DNA from: Phocaeicola_A sp045545095
Lineage (GTDB): Bacteria > Bacteroidota > Bacteroidia > Bacteroidales > Bacteroidaceae
Length of the DNA stretch: 64,000 bases
Direction: 5' to 3'
Assembly: GCA_045545095.1 (NCBI GenBank)
Contig: JAZQAG010000041.1
Coordinates: forward strand, 83,046-147,045
Below the pieces are notes generated by a model. The model saw only the letters and a list, made by a program, of their open reading frames with translations. It did no database searches and was not told the origin of the DNA. This document shows positions 40,161 through 49,742 of the stretch, in pieces. The translations under genes and the position numbers were made by a program. Position 1 is the stretch's first letter. Each line of letters opens with the position of its first letter.

Positions 40161-41450
40161 CTATTCATCTGCCACCGGTTGTTTCTTTCCAAACTCCGGA
40201 TCTATACGCAACAAAGCTGCCACCACAAATGTCATGGCGCAACATGCCATCACCCACCAGAAGAAATTCTGATACCCCATCATCTCCTGCAACCAACCAG
40301 CCACCATGCCTGGCAACATCATACCCAATGCCATAAAGGCTGTACAGATTGCATAATGAGCCGTGCTATGTTCACCCTGAGAATAATATATAAGGTATAG
40401 CATATAAGCCGTAAATCCAAAGCCATACCCTAACTGTTCAACAAAGACACATCCGCCGATTGTCCAAAGACTTTCGGGTTGGACATAACTCAGATAGACA
40501 TATACCAAATCCGGCAATGAAATAGCCCACACCATCGGCCATAACCAACGTTTCAGTCCTCCCTTGGAAGCTGCAATACCCCCTAATATGCCTCCCAATG
40601 TGAGACCTATAATACCGATTGTCCCCTGCACCATACCCACTTCCTTAGTGGTCAAGCCCAATCCTCCCATCTCTACCGAATCTATAAGGAAGATGTTGCA
40701 CATCTTGGCCAACTGAGCTTCGGGCAAGCGATAGAGAAGCATAAAAAGTAATGCGACCCCAGCTTGTGGTTTACGGAAAAAAGAGACAAAGGTATGCATG
40801 AAACCTGTCAGAATCGTACTACCCTGCTCTTTGCTTACCGACTTGTCCGAAACAGGTTTAGGCAATGACCAAGCATGATAGGCTGTCACCGCCAAGAATA
40901 ATCCGGCTGCAATATAAAAGGTTATTGTCCAGGCGTATGGTATAGAACCGGTCGTTTCTTCCATGAAACCTGCCAACATTATCAACAATCCCTGTCCTGC
41001 AATTGTCGCGATACGGTAAAAAGTGCTTCGTATTCCTACATATAATGCCTGTTCATGAGAAGACAAGGCCAACATATAATAACCATCTGCTGCAATATCG
41101 TGGGTGGCCGAGCCGAATGCCATCAACCAGAAAAATGCCAATGTGGCTTGAAAAAAATAATCCGTAGGCAATGTAAAGGCTACACCCGCAAATCCGGCAC
41201 CCAACAACAATTGCATACTGATAACCCACCAACGTTTAGTCTTCAACAAATCAATGAAAGGACTCCACAAGGGCTTGATGACCCAAGGAAGATTCAGCCA
41301 ACTGGTATAGAGGGCTATTTCAGCATTGCTGACCTCCATACGTTTGTACATGATGACAGAGATAGTCATAATGGCCACATATGGCAATCCTTCTGCAAAA
41401 TATAGAGTGGGAATCCATGCCCACGGAGATACAGATTTCTTCATCTTCAC
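40161..41450 (-). CDS. ampG: AmpG-like MFS permease
   Basis: Major-facilitator permease of 429 residues with about 12 hydrophobic segments, resembling AmpG, which imports anhydromuropeptides released during wall turnover. Family features include WIPTLYFAEGLPYVAIMTIS (about 12-31), LPWVIKPLWSPFIDLLKTKR (about 53-72) and FGSATHDIAADGYYMLAL. The start could be the GTG at 41450 or the ATG at 41444; either directly abuts the SpoIID stop codon, so translation is probably coupled. The operon context (SpoIID-type glycan-strand enzyme and a GT2/HIT-like protein) supports a wall-recycling role; the transported molecule is inferred. Confidence 0.82.
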   Translation of the reverse strand: MKMKKSVSPWAWIPTLYFAEGLPYVAIMTISVIMYKRMEVSNAEIALYTSWLNLPWVIKPLWSPFIDLLKTKRWWVISMQLLLGAGFAGVAFTLPTDYFFQATLAFFWLMAFGSATHDIAADGYYMLALSSHEQALYVGIRSTFYRIATIAGQGLLIMLAGFMEETTGSIPYAWTITFYIAAGLFLAVTAYHAWSLPKPVSDKSVSKEQGSTILTGFMHTFVSFFRKPQAGVALLFMLLYRLPEAQLAKMCNIFLIDSVEMGGLGLTTKEVGMVQGTIGIIGLTLGGILGGIAASKGGLKRWLWPMVWAISLPDLVYVYLSYVQPESLWTIGGCVFVEQLGYGFGFTAYMLYLIYYSQGEHSTAHYAICTAFMALGMMLPGMVAGWLQEMMGYQNFFWWVMACCAMTFVVAALLRIDPEFGKKQPVADE

Positions 41451-42812
41451 TTACTCTTTTTTGAGTTCTTCCAGTTCATTTTCTTCCCACAAATCTTCCA
41501 CCTTACGTATAGATGCCCCCTGATAATAATGAAGAAGTATCTCATCGTACTTATAACCTTTCTCGCCCATAACAGCTGCACCTATCTGACAAAGGCCAAC
41601 CCCATGTCCCCATCCGGCACCTGTGAGGACAAATGTCTGAGGCACTCCATCCTTTACATCTTTCTTGTCCACTACAAAAGCAGAACTGAACAAATGAGTA
41701 TCAGAAAGACACCGACGAATCTCCAGTTCTTTACCGATATACATGACCTTCTTACTTCCCACAATCTGCAAACGGGTTATCCTGCCACTACGCCCACGCT
41801 GTACAGGCACCAAATCCAGGATATCTCCATAATCGGCTTTCAAACGTGATTGGATAAGTTGGGCCAACTCCGTCTGCGTATATGTTACTTGCCAACGATA
41901 AAAATCCGTTGTCTCTTGGTCATAATGATTCAATATCTGACCGAGGATTCTTTTATTTCGGGTTTTACAAAAAGATGGAGGCGATGTACGTATCCATTTT
42001 TCAGCCTCCTGCTCATCCGACAGATCAGGAAGCGCCCCTTTATGTCCACCATCGACATCCCGCTGAGCCGACAAATAAGGCATATGCTTATCTTCCCAAC
42101 AATATTCAAACTGCTCGGTCACTCCGCCACAACACTTTGAAAAACGAGCATCACAAATTTCACCGTCATAAGCCAAAATCTCGTTGCTGGTAGCATGAAC
42201 AGCCTCAACTACCGACTCGTTCGTTGCCTTGGTTATCCCCTGATAACGTTGGCAATGATCATCTGCACAGACATCAAAAATGGTATGGTCCTCGCGATCG
42301 TACCAACGCACATATTCCGCATCGCTTTTAATAAGGGAAAAGAAGCCTCCATGCTCCTTTTTCGTCAACGATTGCCGTTTGCGAATCTGAGCATACAGCC
42401 AGCTACGCGATACTACAGCGTGAGCTTTGAGAAACTCCAACGATGAAGTGGCCTTCATTTCTGAAGATATCACACTTATCAGATAATCCTCCACCGGAAG
42501 GATATTGATAGCCGTAATTTTTTCCTCTTCGACAACCAATTTCAATATACCTTGAAATATTTGAGTCTCCTGACGCTCCCAATGGAAATTGATACCTATA
42601 GTTACATCATACAACGAAAATGAAGCATCTTCCTCTATAGGGACAAAACATAATTCCTGATAGAGATTTCCATTCCACAAAATACCACCTTCACTAAAAC
42701 TGACAACCTGTTCTCCTCTATAAGTACCACCCTTGGCCGAGTAGTTCATATTCAAAGAGAATTTTATCTCTTGGGCATTGACTATGCCTACATTTATTTC
42801 AGAACCTTTCAT
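41451..42812 (-). CDS. SpoIID/LytB-domain protein
   Basis: 453-residue protein with a SpoIID domain, the fold of lytic transglycosylases that cut peptidoglycan strands lacking stem peptides. Key patterns are VISSEMKATSSLEFLKAHAV and VSRSWLYAQI (about 113-140), the central SKCCGGVTE (about 230), and GAGWGHGVGLCQIGAAVMGE near the C-terminus. No typical signal peptide is seen at the ATG at 42812 (MKGSEINVGIVNAQ), which is odd for a wall enzyme; a later start does not supply one. Immediately upstream of ampG and 22 bp after the GT2-DUF4922 gene. Confidence 0.88.
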   Translation of the reverse strand: MKGSEINVGIVNAQEIKFSLNMNYSAKGGTYRGEQVVSFSEGGILWNGNLYQELCFVPIEEDASFSLYDVTIGINFHWERQETQIFQGILKLVVEEEKITAINILPVEDYLISVISSEMKATSSLEFLKAHAVVSRSWLYAQIRKRQSLTKKEHGGFFSLIKSDAEYVRWYDREDHTIFDVCADDHCQRYQGITKATNESVVEAVHATSNEILAYDGEICDARFSKCCGGVTEQFEYCWEDKHMPYLSAQRDVDGGHKGALPDLSDEQEAEKWIRTSPPSFCKTRNKRILGQILNHYDQETTDFYRWQVTYTQTELAQLIQSRLKADYGDILDLVPVQRGRSGRITRLQIVGSKKVMYIGKELEIRRCLSDTHLFSSAFVVDKKDVKDGVPQTFVLTGAGWGHGVGLCQIGAAVMGEKGYKYDEILLHYYQGASIRKVEDLWEENELEELKKE

Positions 42813-42834
42813 ATTGTTGATAAAGCTACTCTAT

Positions 42835-45297
42835 TCATTTATTTTCACTCTCTATCAAACTCTCCACAAGTTTTCTCTGTCCCGCAGGAAGCATCGACAG
42901 AACATCTGCCTGATGTGTCTTGACATATTCGATCACAGTCTTTGCCTGTCCCCACGAAAGACCAACCTCTGCCATGATGGAGCGGATTTTTTCTGTCGTC
43001 ATCTTATCAAAGTCCTCCTTACGGGCCATAGGGAAGAATCCGGCCATTTCCAATGCTGCAGGACTCACCAACAGTTGTTCGCTTCCCTCTGCATAATAAC
43101 ATGCCGGACGATGTTTACCACGAGGGATAACATAAATCTGTACTCGTCCTTCAACATTCCGGCAAATGACATTCAGGCGTGGTTCCTCTTCTCCCTCTTC
43201 TAAAGGTAAAGCCTTATACAGAAGATTGAACAACAGACTATGCCCATCAGGGAAATCTCCCTCTATTAAAAAAACGGGGCAAGGATAATTACGAGCCACA
43301 GAAAGACGTTCAAAAGGCAGATTCTCAAGTGGCGCACAAGCTACGCCATCCCATTCCCATGGAGAATCCAGCAAAGGCAATATCCCCCTTTTCACCATTT
43401 GGAAATGTGCATGATCAGGGGCCGACGCACCACAATAAGGGCCGTTATAGAATGCAAAATCCACTCCTTCTGTACCAGCCATCTGCACCATATCTTCCAA
43501 CAAAGGATACAAACGCTGGGGAAGATGAGCCACGGAAGCCACCGTCATATGTCCTTCCAATACAGGGTAGGGATTCTCCAATACCACCATATTACGACTA
43601 CGACACAGGGAGCCTTGCTCTGTCGGCCGATTACCGGCACACAAGAAACAAGGACGCTCTGTCACCTTGTCTATACGGGCCGTAGCCGAACGGATACGCC
43701 CAGGATTGAACTGGACAATAAAACCTTCATCCAACTTTCTTTTCTTGATATCCTTGGGTAATGACGGAAGGGCATCCACGAATGGTTCTCTTCTCATACG
43801 GGCCTGCACCTCCATTGTGCGCAACTTGTCCTTCATCAGATTGTGAGCATTTACCTGAGCAGGCGACAGATTGGCATCCGAATTTCCTTCCCAACGGCGG
43901 CAGAGATAAACGACATCCCACACCCGTCCGATACGGTATGTACGACTGATGGCCAACCCCATGGCATAATCTTCACCATAACTGATATTAGGAATTTCCA
44001 CCTCGCGACGCAACACAGGTGTAAAGAATGCACGAGGAGCACCAATACCATTGACACGCAAAATATTATTATGTCCATTCTCAGATGTCCACTCCTTATG
44101 ATCAATCACTCCAGGAGGCAATGTATTGAGATTGAAATCAGTCATCCGGTAAGAACCGACCACCATGGCCGTCCGTTGCTGATAGAAAGCATCCACCATT
44201 GTCTGTAATGTGGCAGGAGAGCTATAAAGGTCATCACTATCCAACTGAACGGCAAATCGACCACATTGAGAATGATGGATGGCAGTACTCCAACAACCAC
44301 CAATACCCAAGTCCGTACGTTCAGGGCACAGATGAACGACACGGGCATCCTCTCGGGCCAATTGGGCAAGCAATTCTGTCGTGCCATCAGTTGAATGATT
44401 ATCTACCACAATGACATTGTACGGAAACGTTGTTTCCTGTGACAAAGCCGAACGAACAGCATCAGCCACTGTACGCACCCTATTTCGTACAGGAATGATG
44501 ACCGAAGCCTCGCAGGGAAATACCCCTTCACTCAAATCGGGAGAAGAAAGTTCATCAGGATGGATATAAGCACCACACTCCTTAAGAACCTGAGTCAGCA
44601 CCCTCTCCATCGAACGCTGGACATCAATGTTGGCCGGGTTGACATAATCAAACTGCTTCTCACCTGAGCTACGGCGGTCTGCCATCTCCCGAATAGAATA
44701 GAGATACTCTCCCACATGGATAGGGGCTTCCATCCCCGATGACACATGCGCATGCATCAGGGCATAGAAGCCACTATATTTGATTGACTCTTCAGTCAAT
44801 CCCTCTTCTTGCATCAGGAGGTCTGCCATCCATATAGAATGCTCTAAAGCCGAACGATGGACAAGTATCAGAGGTCCCATATCAAAATCGCTCCGCAAAC
44901 TTCCCTCCAAAAAGTCTGTCAAGGGATGAGGCAAATTCTCTGTATCATCCTGAATATGGTAATCAGCATACACTACAGACGCGGAAGTCGATTCAGCCAC
45001 TTGTATCATACGCTCCAAAGCACGATATCCTAATGATACAGGAGCCGGACGAGTCATCACCAGGCAATAATCACCTCTCATCGCTTCCTTAATCTGTCTC
45101 AGGTTACCGATACTGGACAATGGGGAAGCACATGGCATCCAGCAACAGTCATCAGGCAGACTCTTCTGTGCATCAGTCAAAGAAGGAGACATCAAGTGAA
45201 TCCGTCCGACAAGAGGACTACTTTTCAGTTCCTTTACTGTAAACAGGGCATCATCCCAACTCTCATATGGAATGAAACAATCTATACGGGCATTCAT
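42835..45297 (-). CDS. GT2 glycosyltransferase fused to DUF4922 (HIT-like) domain
   Basis: Cytoplasmic fusion protein of 820 residues. The ATG at 45297 (MNARIDCFIPYESWDDALFT) follows a strong promoter. Residues about 1-255 look like a degenerate glycosyltransferase-like domain. About 260-480 is a complete GT-A family 2 domain: SVIIPVRNRVRTVADAVRSA, VIVVDNHSTDGTTE, QLDSDDLYS (the DxD-type metal site) and ISYGEDYAMGLAISRTY. About 540-820 is DUF4922, with cysteines in RPCFLCAGNRP and a histidine-triad-like AHFQMVKRG after APDH, like GDP-glucose phosphorylase/HIT nucleotidyltransferases. The combination could make and use a nucleotide sugar. Its operon partners are SpoIID and AmpG. Confidence 0.82.
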   Translation of the reverse strand: MNARIDCFIPYESWDDALFTVKELKSSPLVGRIHLMSPSLTDAQKSLPDDCCWMPCASPLSSIGNLRQIKEAMRGDYCLVMTRPAPVSLGYRALERMIQVAESTSASVVYADYHIQDDTENLPHPLTDFLEGSLRSDFDMGPLILVHRSALEHSIWMADLLMQEEGLTEESIKYSGFYALMHAHVSSGMEAPIHVGEYLYSIREMADRRSSGEKQFDYVNPANIDVQRSMERVLTQVLKECGAYIHPDELSSPDLSEGVFPCEASVIIPVRNRVRTVADAVRSALSQETTFPYNVIVVDNHSTDGTTELLAQLAREDARVVHLCPERTDLGIGGCWSTAIHHSQCGRFAVQLDSDDLYSSPATLQTMVDAFYQQRTAMVVGSYRMTDFNLNTLPPGVIDHKEWTSENGHNNILRVNGIGAPRAFFTPVLRREVEIPNISYGEDYAMGLAISRTYRIGRVWDVVYLCRRWEGNSDANLSPAQVNAHNLMKDKLRTMEVQARMRREPFVDALPSLPKDIKKRKLDEGFIVQFNPGRIRSATARIDKVTERPCFLCAGNRPTEQGSLCRSRNMVVLENPYPVLEGHMTVASVAHLPQRLYPLLEDMVQMAGTEGVDFAFYNGPYCGASAPDHAHFQMVKRGILPLLDSPWEWDGVACAPLENLPFERLSVARNYPCPVFLIEGDFPDGHSLLFNLLYKALPLEEGEEEPRLNVICRNVEGRVQIYVIPRGKHRPACYYAEGSEQLLVSPAALEMAGFFPMARKEDFDKMTTEKIRSIMAEVGLSWGQAKTVIEYVKTHQADVLSMLPAGQRKLVESLIESENK

Positions 45298-45329
45298 ACT
45301 TTCTAAATGTAACAAATTTATCTATGCCG

Positions 45330-45361
45330 CAAAGATATAAAACTGTCAGGTAACGAACAAA
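45330..45361 (-). promoter_or_regulatory. Promoter of GT2-DUF4922 / SpoIID / AmpG operon
   Basis: Minus-strand TTTG (45358-45361), 20-bp spacer, TATCTTTG (45330-45337): an almost ideal Bacteroidales promoter, about 33 bp before the ATG at 45297. Confidence 0.8.
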
Positions 45362-45461
45362 GGAAAAGGAACAAAATATTCATCATTTGAAAAACAGCCA
45401 TTCCCATACGACAATCCCATTTGACAAATCTCCCTTATTCGAAAAAAAAGCGGCAAATTAT

Positions 45462-45492
45462 TTTGCACTCCCCCAAGTTTGCCGTATCTTCG
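45462..45492 (+). promoter_or_regulatory. Promoter of topoisomerase III gene
   Basis: TTTG (45462-45465), 19-bp spacer, TATCTTCG (45485-45492; the TTCG variant of the -7 box). It ends 31 bp before the ATG at 45524 and supports that start. Confidence 0.7.
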
Positions 45493-45523
45493 CGCTTTGC
45501 TAACAAAAAAAGGAATTGAATAT

Positions 45524-47566
45524 ATGATTGTCTGCATAGCCGAAAAGCCCAGTGTTGCCAAAGAGATAGCTGATATCTTAGGAGCACGTAGCCGCCACGA
45601 GGGATATCTGGAAGGAAATGGATACCAAGTGACCTGGACTTTCGGCCATCTGTGTACCCTGAAAGAGCCTCACGAATATACCCCCAACTGGAAAAGTTGG
45701 AGTTTGGGAAGCCTGCCGATGATCCCCCCACGTTTCGGTATCAAGCTGATAGCTGACACTGGAATAGAAAAACAGTTCAAGATAATCCAGCAACTGATGG
45801 AAAAGGCCGACGAAATCATCAATTGCGGTGATGCCGGCCAAGAGGGAGAGCTGATCCAACGGTGGGTGATGCAGAAAGCCGGAGCCAAATGTCCGGTAAA
45901 ACGTCTTTGGATATCATCGCTCACTGAAGAAAGTATTCGCGAAGGATTCAACAATCTGATTGACCAGAGCGAGAAACAACCGCTATACGAAGCAGGCCTG
46001 AGCCGAGCTATCGGCGATTGGTTGTTGGGTATGAACGCAACACGCCTCTACACGTTGAAATACGGACAAAATCGCCAAGTCCTGTCCATCGGTCGTGTAC
46101 AGACCCCTACCCTCGCCCTCATCGTAAACCGACAATTGGAAATCGAAAACTTCAAGCCCGAACCTTATTGGGAGTTAAAGACAGTGTATAGAGACACCAC
46201 ATTCTCGGCCACGAAGGGCAAGTTCACTTCCAAGGAAGAGGGATTGGAATTTCTGGAAACGGTAAAGACCGCCCCCTTCACTGTCACCGATGTATCAGCC
46301 AAGAAAGGTTCTGAGGCGCCTCCACGCCTGTTCGACCTGACCTCTTTACAAGTGGAGTGCAACAAGAAATTCGGTTATTCAGCCGACGACACTTTACGCC
46401 TCATCCAATCACTTTACGAAAAGAAAATCACCACCTACCCACGTGTAGATACAACATTCCTCAGTGATGACTTGTATCCCAAATGCCCGAACATACTGAA
46501 GGGATTGCGCGATTATGCCACACTTACCGCTCCACTCGAAGGGAAAAAACTGACCAAGAGCAAGAAGGTGTTCGACTCCTCCAAAGTGACCGACCACCAC
46601 GCCATCATCCCCACGGGTGTCTATCCCCAAAACTTGACAGACATGGAGAAAAGAGTCTTCGACCTGGTGGCCCGCCGCTTTATCGCAGCCTTCTACCCCG
46701 ATTGCAAATTCTCTACAACTACCGTACTCGGTGAAGTGGAAAAGATTGAGTTCAAGGTGACAGGCAAGCAGATAACCGACCCCGGATGGCGAGTCATCTT
46801 CGGCCAGCCATCTGCTGATGAAAAACCAGACGAAGAAGAACGCACACTCCCCCTCTTCACGGTAGGCGAAAGCGGACCCCACCAACCCGACTTGAACGAG
46901 AAATGGACACAACCTCCCAAGCCCTACACCGAGGCCACCTTGCTACGAGCCATGGAGACGGCCGGCAAGCTGGTGGACAACGATGAATTACGTGACGCTT
47001 TGAAGGAAAACGGAATAGGCCGCCCCTCCACCCGAGCTGCCATCATCGAAACTCTGTTCAAGCGCCGGTATATCCGCAAAGAGCGTAAAAATCTGATAGC
47101 CACCCCCACGGGAGTAGAATTGATACAGATTATCCACGAAGACCTGCTGAAGTCTGCCGAACTCACCGGTATCTGGGAGAAGAAATTGCGGGAAATCGAA
47201 CGGCGCAACTACGAAGCCAAGACTTTCTTGGAAGAATTGAAACAGATGGTGAGCGAAATCGTGTACAAGGTACTGAGCGACAACACCAACCGCCGTATCA
47301 CCATTGAAGCCCAACCCGATGCTGCCAAAGAAATAGAGAAAAAGGCCGCACAGAAAAAAGCACGTAAGGCAAGCGCTCCCAAAAAGCCAAAAGCAGAGAC
47401 AAATTTAGCGTCAGGTCAGAAAAAAATATCTTCCCAACCTGAGAAAAAAAATCCAGAAGGAATGCCCTGCCCGCTCTGTGGAAAAGGAGTCATCATACGC
47501 GGACGTACCGCCTTCGGCTGCTCGGAGTGGAAAAACGGATGCACCTACAGGATTCCGTTCGAATAA
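45524..47566 (+). CDS. topB: DNA topoisomerase III
   Basis: Type IA topoisomerase of 680 residues that passes single strands and decatenates DNA. The TOPRIM domain opens MIVCIAEKPSVAKEIADILG and has NCGDAGQEGEL (the acidic metal site). The catalytic tyrosine is in KKITTYPRVDTTFLSDD (about residue 307). TEATLLRAMETAGKL and KENGIGRPSTRAAIIETLFK are standard. After a Lys/Ala-rich linker the protein ends with a Topo zinc finger (PCPLCGKGV ... GCSEWKNGC). Start at 45524 is chosen over an upstream in-frame codon because the promoter lies between them. Confidence 0.95.
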   Translation: MIVCIAEKPSVAKEIADILGARSRHEGYLEGNGYQVTWTFGHLCTLKEPHEYTPNWKSWSLGSLPMIPPRFGIKLIADTGIEKQFKIIQQLMEKADEIINCGDAGQEGELIQRWVMQKAGAKCPVKRLWISSLTEESIREGFNNLIDQSEKQPLYEAGLSRAIGDWLLGMNATRLYTLKYGQNRQVLSIGRVQTPTLALIVNRQLEIENFKPEPYWELKTVYRDTTFSATKGKFTSKEEGLEFLETVKTAPFTVTDVSAKKGSEAPPRLFDLTSLQVECNKKFGYSADDTLRLIQSLYEKKITTYPRVDTTFLSDDLYPKCPNILKGLRDYATLTAPLEGKKLTKSKKVFDSSKVTDHHAIIPTGVYPQNLTDMEKRVFDLVARRFIAAFYPDCKFSTTTVLGEVEKIEFKVTGKQITDPGWRVIFGQPSADEKPDEEERTLPLFTVGESGPHQPDLNEKWTQPPKPYTEATLLRAMETAGKLVDNDELRDALKENGIGRPSTRAAIIETLFKRRYIRKERKNLIATPTGVELIQIIHEDLLKSAELTGIWEKKLREIERRNYEAKTFLEELKQMVSEIVYKVLSDNTNRRITIEAQPDAAKEIEKKAAQKKARKASAPKKPKAETNLASGQKKISSQPEKKNPEGMPCPLCGKGVIIRGRTAFGCSEWKNGCTYRIPFE

Positions 47567-47619
47567 ATTCCTATGAAGACAATAAAACCCGTTTTTTTCA
47601 GTTATACGTGAGTATAAGC

Positions 47620-49608
47620 ATGGGAAAAACGGGTTTATTACATATTATAGCATATACGCTTGCTGCCATATGCCTATGGTCATGCGGAGCAGAGAAAGCA
47701 TTGCGTAAAGCTGAGCAAAGCGAAGCTTTAGGCGAATATTTCGATGCAGCCAAGCATTACAAAAAGGCATATTCAAAGACCAAAGTAAAGGAACGCAAGA
47801 AACGTGGCGAACGGGCATTCAAAATGGCCGAATGCTATCGTCGCATAAACTACGCTGCACGAGCCGCTGGAGCCTACAAAAATGCTGTACGATACAAATA
47901 TGCCGACAGCATTGTCTATCTGCATTTGGCCGATATGCAACGCATGACTGCAGACTACAAAAATGCAGCCAAGAATTACCAACTTTATTTGGAATACAAG
48001 CCCAATGATGAACAAGCCATCAGCGGATTGGAGGCCTGTACATTGGCACCCGACTGGAAAAAGAATCCCAACCGGTACATCGTCAAGAAAATGGACCTGT
48101 TCAACTCTCGCAGAGCAGAATATTCCCCCATGTATGCAGGCGAAGATACCGACCAAATATTTTTCACGTCCACCCGCGATGGAGTAAAGGGGGAAGATTT
48201 GAGCGGAATCACTGGTATGAAAGCACCGGACATCTTTGTAGCACGAAAAGATGACAAGGGGAAGTGGCAAAAGCCCGAGCCAATAGAATCCGAAGTGAAC
48301 AGTGAATTTGAAGATGGAGCTTGCGCTTTCACCCCCGATGGGAAGACAATGTATTTTACCCGGTGCCAAATGGACAGCGACTATCCCAGATATGCAGAAA
48401 TCTTCCAGTCTGCACGCTCTGACGCTTCATGGAGTGCGCCCAAGAAATGCGAGATAACCAACGACACCCTATCATCTGTGGCTCATCCGGCAATATCCCC
48501 TGACGGAGTGTGGATGTATTTCACCTCTGACATGCCCGGAGGATTGGGAGGGACAGATATTTGGCGTGTACGTATCAGTGACACAGATATGGGAGGTGTA
48601 GAGAATTTAGGTGCACCAATCAACACCCCTGGCAATGAAATGTTTCCGACCTTCAGGCCCAATGGAGAACTATACTTCTCCTCCAACGGACACCCTGGCA
48701 TGGGAGGATTGGACCTTTTCAAAGCCATTTGGAATGAAAAGACAGAAAAATGGAGCATCACCAACCTGCAAACTCCCATGAATTCACAAGCAGACGATTT
48801 TGGTATGACTTTCGAAGGCCCTTATAATCGGGGATTCTTCTCTTCAAGCAGAGGAGACGCACGTGGATGGGACCACATCTATTCATTCGAATTGCCGGAA
48901 GTCATCAAAAGTATAACCGGATGGGTTTACGAAAAGGAGGGATATGAATTACCGGAGGCTCTCGTACATTTAGTTGGCGACGACGGAACTAACAAGAAAT
49001 TGAGCGTCAAGATGGACGGTTCATTCACCGAACTCGTATCCCCTGGAGTAAATTACGTATTATTAGGGACTTGCAAAGGATTCCTCAACTACAAGCAGGA
49101 AGTTTTAGTGGACAGCACCAATGAATCACGCGACTACGTCCTGCAATTCCCTCTCTCCTCAATGACACATCCCGTCCTTTTGGAAAACATTTTCTATGAG
49201 TTCGACAAAGCCACACTGACCGAATCTTCTACCGCTTCGTTGGATTCACTCATCACCCTACTCAATGACAATCCCAATGTCACCATAGAACTTAGCGCCC
49301 ATTGTGACTACAAAGGAAGCGATGCCTACAACGTACGTCTTTCCCAAAAGAGAGCCGAAGCCGTGGTCGATTACCTCATTAAAGGAGGAATAGCAGCCGA
49401 CCGTTTGATTGCTAAAGGATATGGTGAATCCAGTCCTAAGGTCCTGCGCAAGAAACTGGCAACCCAACTCGGTTTCCTTAAAGAGGGCGACATATTATCT
49501 GAGGAATTTATCCTCACTCTGAGCGAAGAGGAGCAAGAGATATGCAATGCCTTGAACCGACGTACCGAATTTAAGGTTTTGCGAACCACATATGGCCTTT
49601 ACGAGTAA
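47620..49608 (+). CDS. PorE-like OmpA-family lipoprotein (TPR + PD40 + OmpA)
   Basis: Envelope lipoprotein of 662 residues. The ATG at 47620 starts a lipoprotein signal (IIAYTLAAICLWSC, C22). Then come TPR helices (about 25-150), PD40-type beta-propeller blades (GDISP-like: AHPAISPDGVWMYFTSDMPG, FPTFRPNGELYFSS), a carboxypeptidase-regulatory-like domain (about 445-525, ITGWVYEKEGYELPEALVHL), and an OmpA peptidoglycan-binding domain (IFYEFDKATLTESS, LSAHCDYKGSDAYNVRLSQK). This is the same domain order as PorE of the type IX secretion system. Other T9SS genes are not in this window, so PorE function is not established. It follows topB by 53 bp. Confidence 0.85.
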   Translation: MGKTGLLHIIAYTLAAICLWSCGAEKALRKAEQSEALGEYFDAAKHYKKAYSKTKVKERKKRGERAFKMAECYRRINYAARAAGAYKNAVRYKYADSIVYLHLADMQRMTADYKNAAKNYQLYLEYKPNDEQAISGLEACTLAPDWKKNPNRYIVKKMDLFNSRRAEYSPMYAGEDTDQIFFTSTRDGVKGEDLSGITGMKAPDIFVARKDDKGKWQKPEPIESEVNSEFEDGACAFTPDGKTMYFTRCQMDSDYPRYAEIFQSARSDASWSAPKKCEITNDTLSSVAHPAISPDGVWMYFTSDMPGGLGGTDIWRVRISDTDMGGVENLGAPINTPGNEMFPTFRPNGELYFSSNGHPGMGGLDLFKAIWNEKTEKWSITNLQTPMNSQADDFGMTFEGPYNRGFFSSSRGDARGWDHIYSFELPEVIKSITGWVYEKEGYELPEALVHLVGDDGTNKKLSVKMDGSFTELVSPGVNYVLLGTCKGFLNYKQEVLVDSTNESRDYVLQFPLSSMTHPVLLENIFYEFDKATLTESSTASLDSLITLLNDNPNVTIELSAHCDYKGSDAYNVRLSQKRAEAVVDYLIKGGIAADRLIAKGYGESSPKVLRKKLATQLGFLKEGDILSEEFILTLSEEEQEICNALNRRTEFKVLRTTYGLYE

Positions 49609-49742
49609 GAAAATCTGCATACGTTCGTTAAATCACCATGACAAATGCTGATAAATAATTAATTTTTGTGATTTAGCGGGTAAACATAGCCGACTTATGG
49701 CAAATTTTAGTTTACTTTGCAGGCGAAATTAGGTAAATTCAG

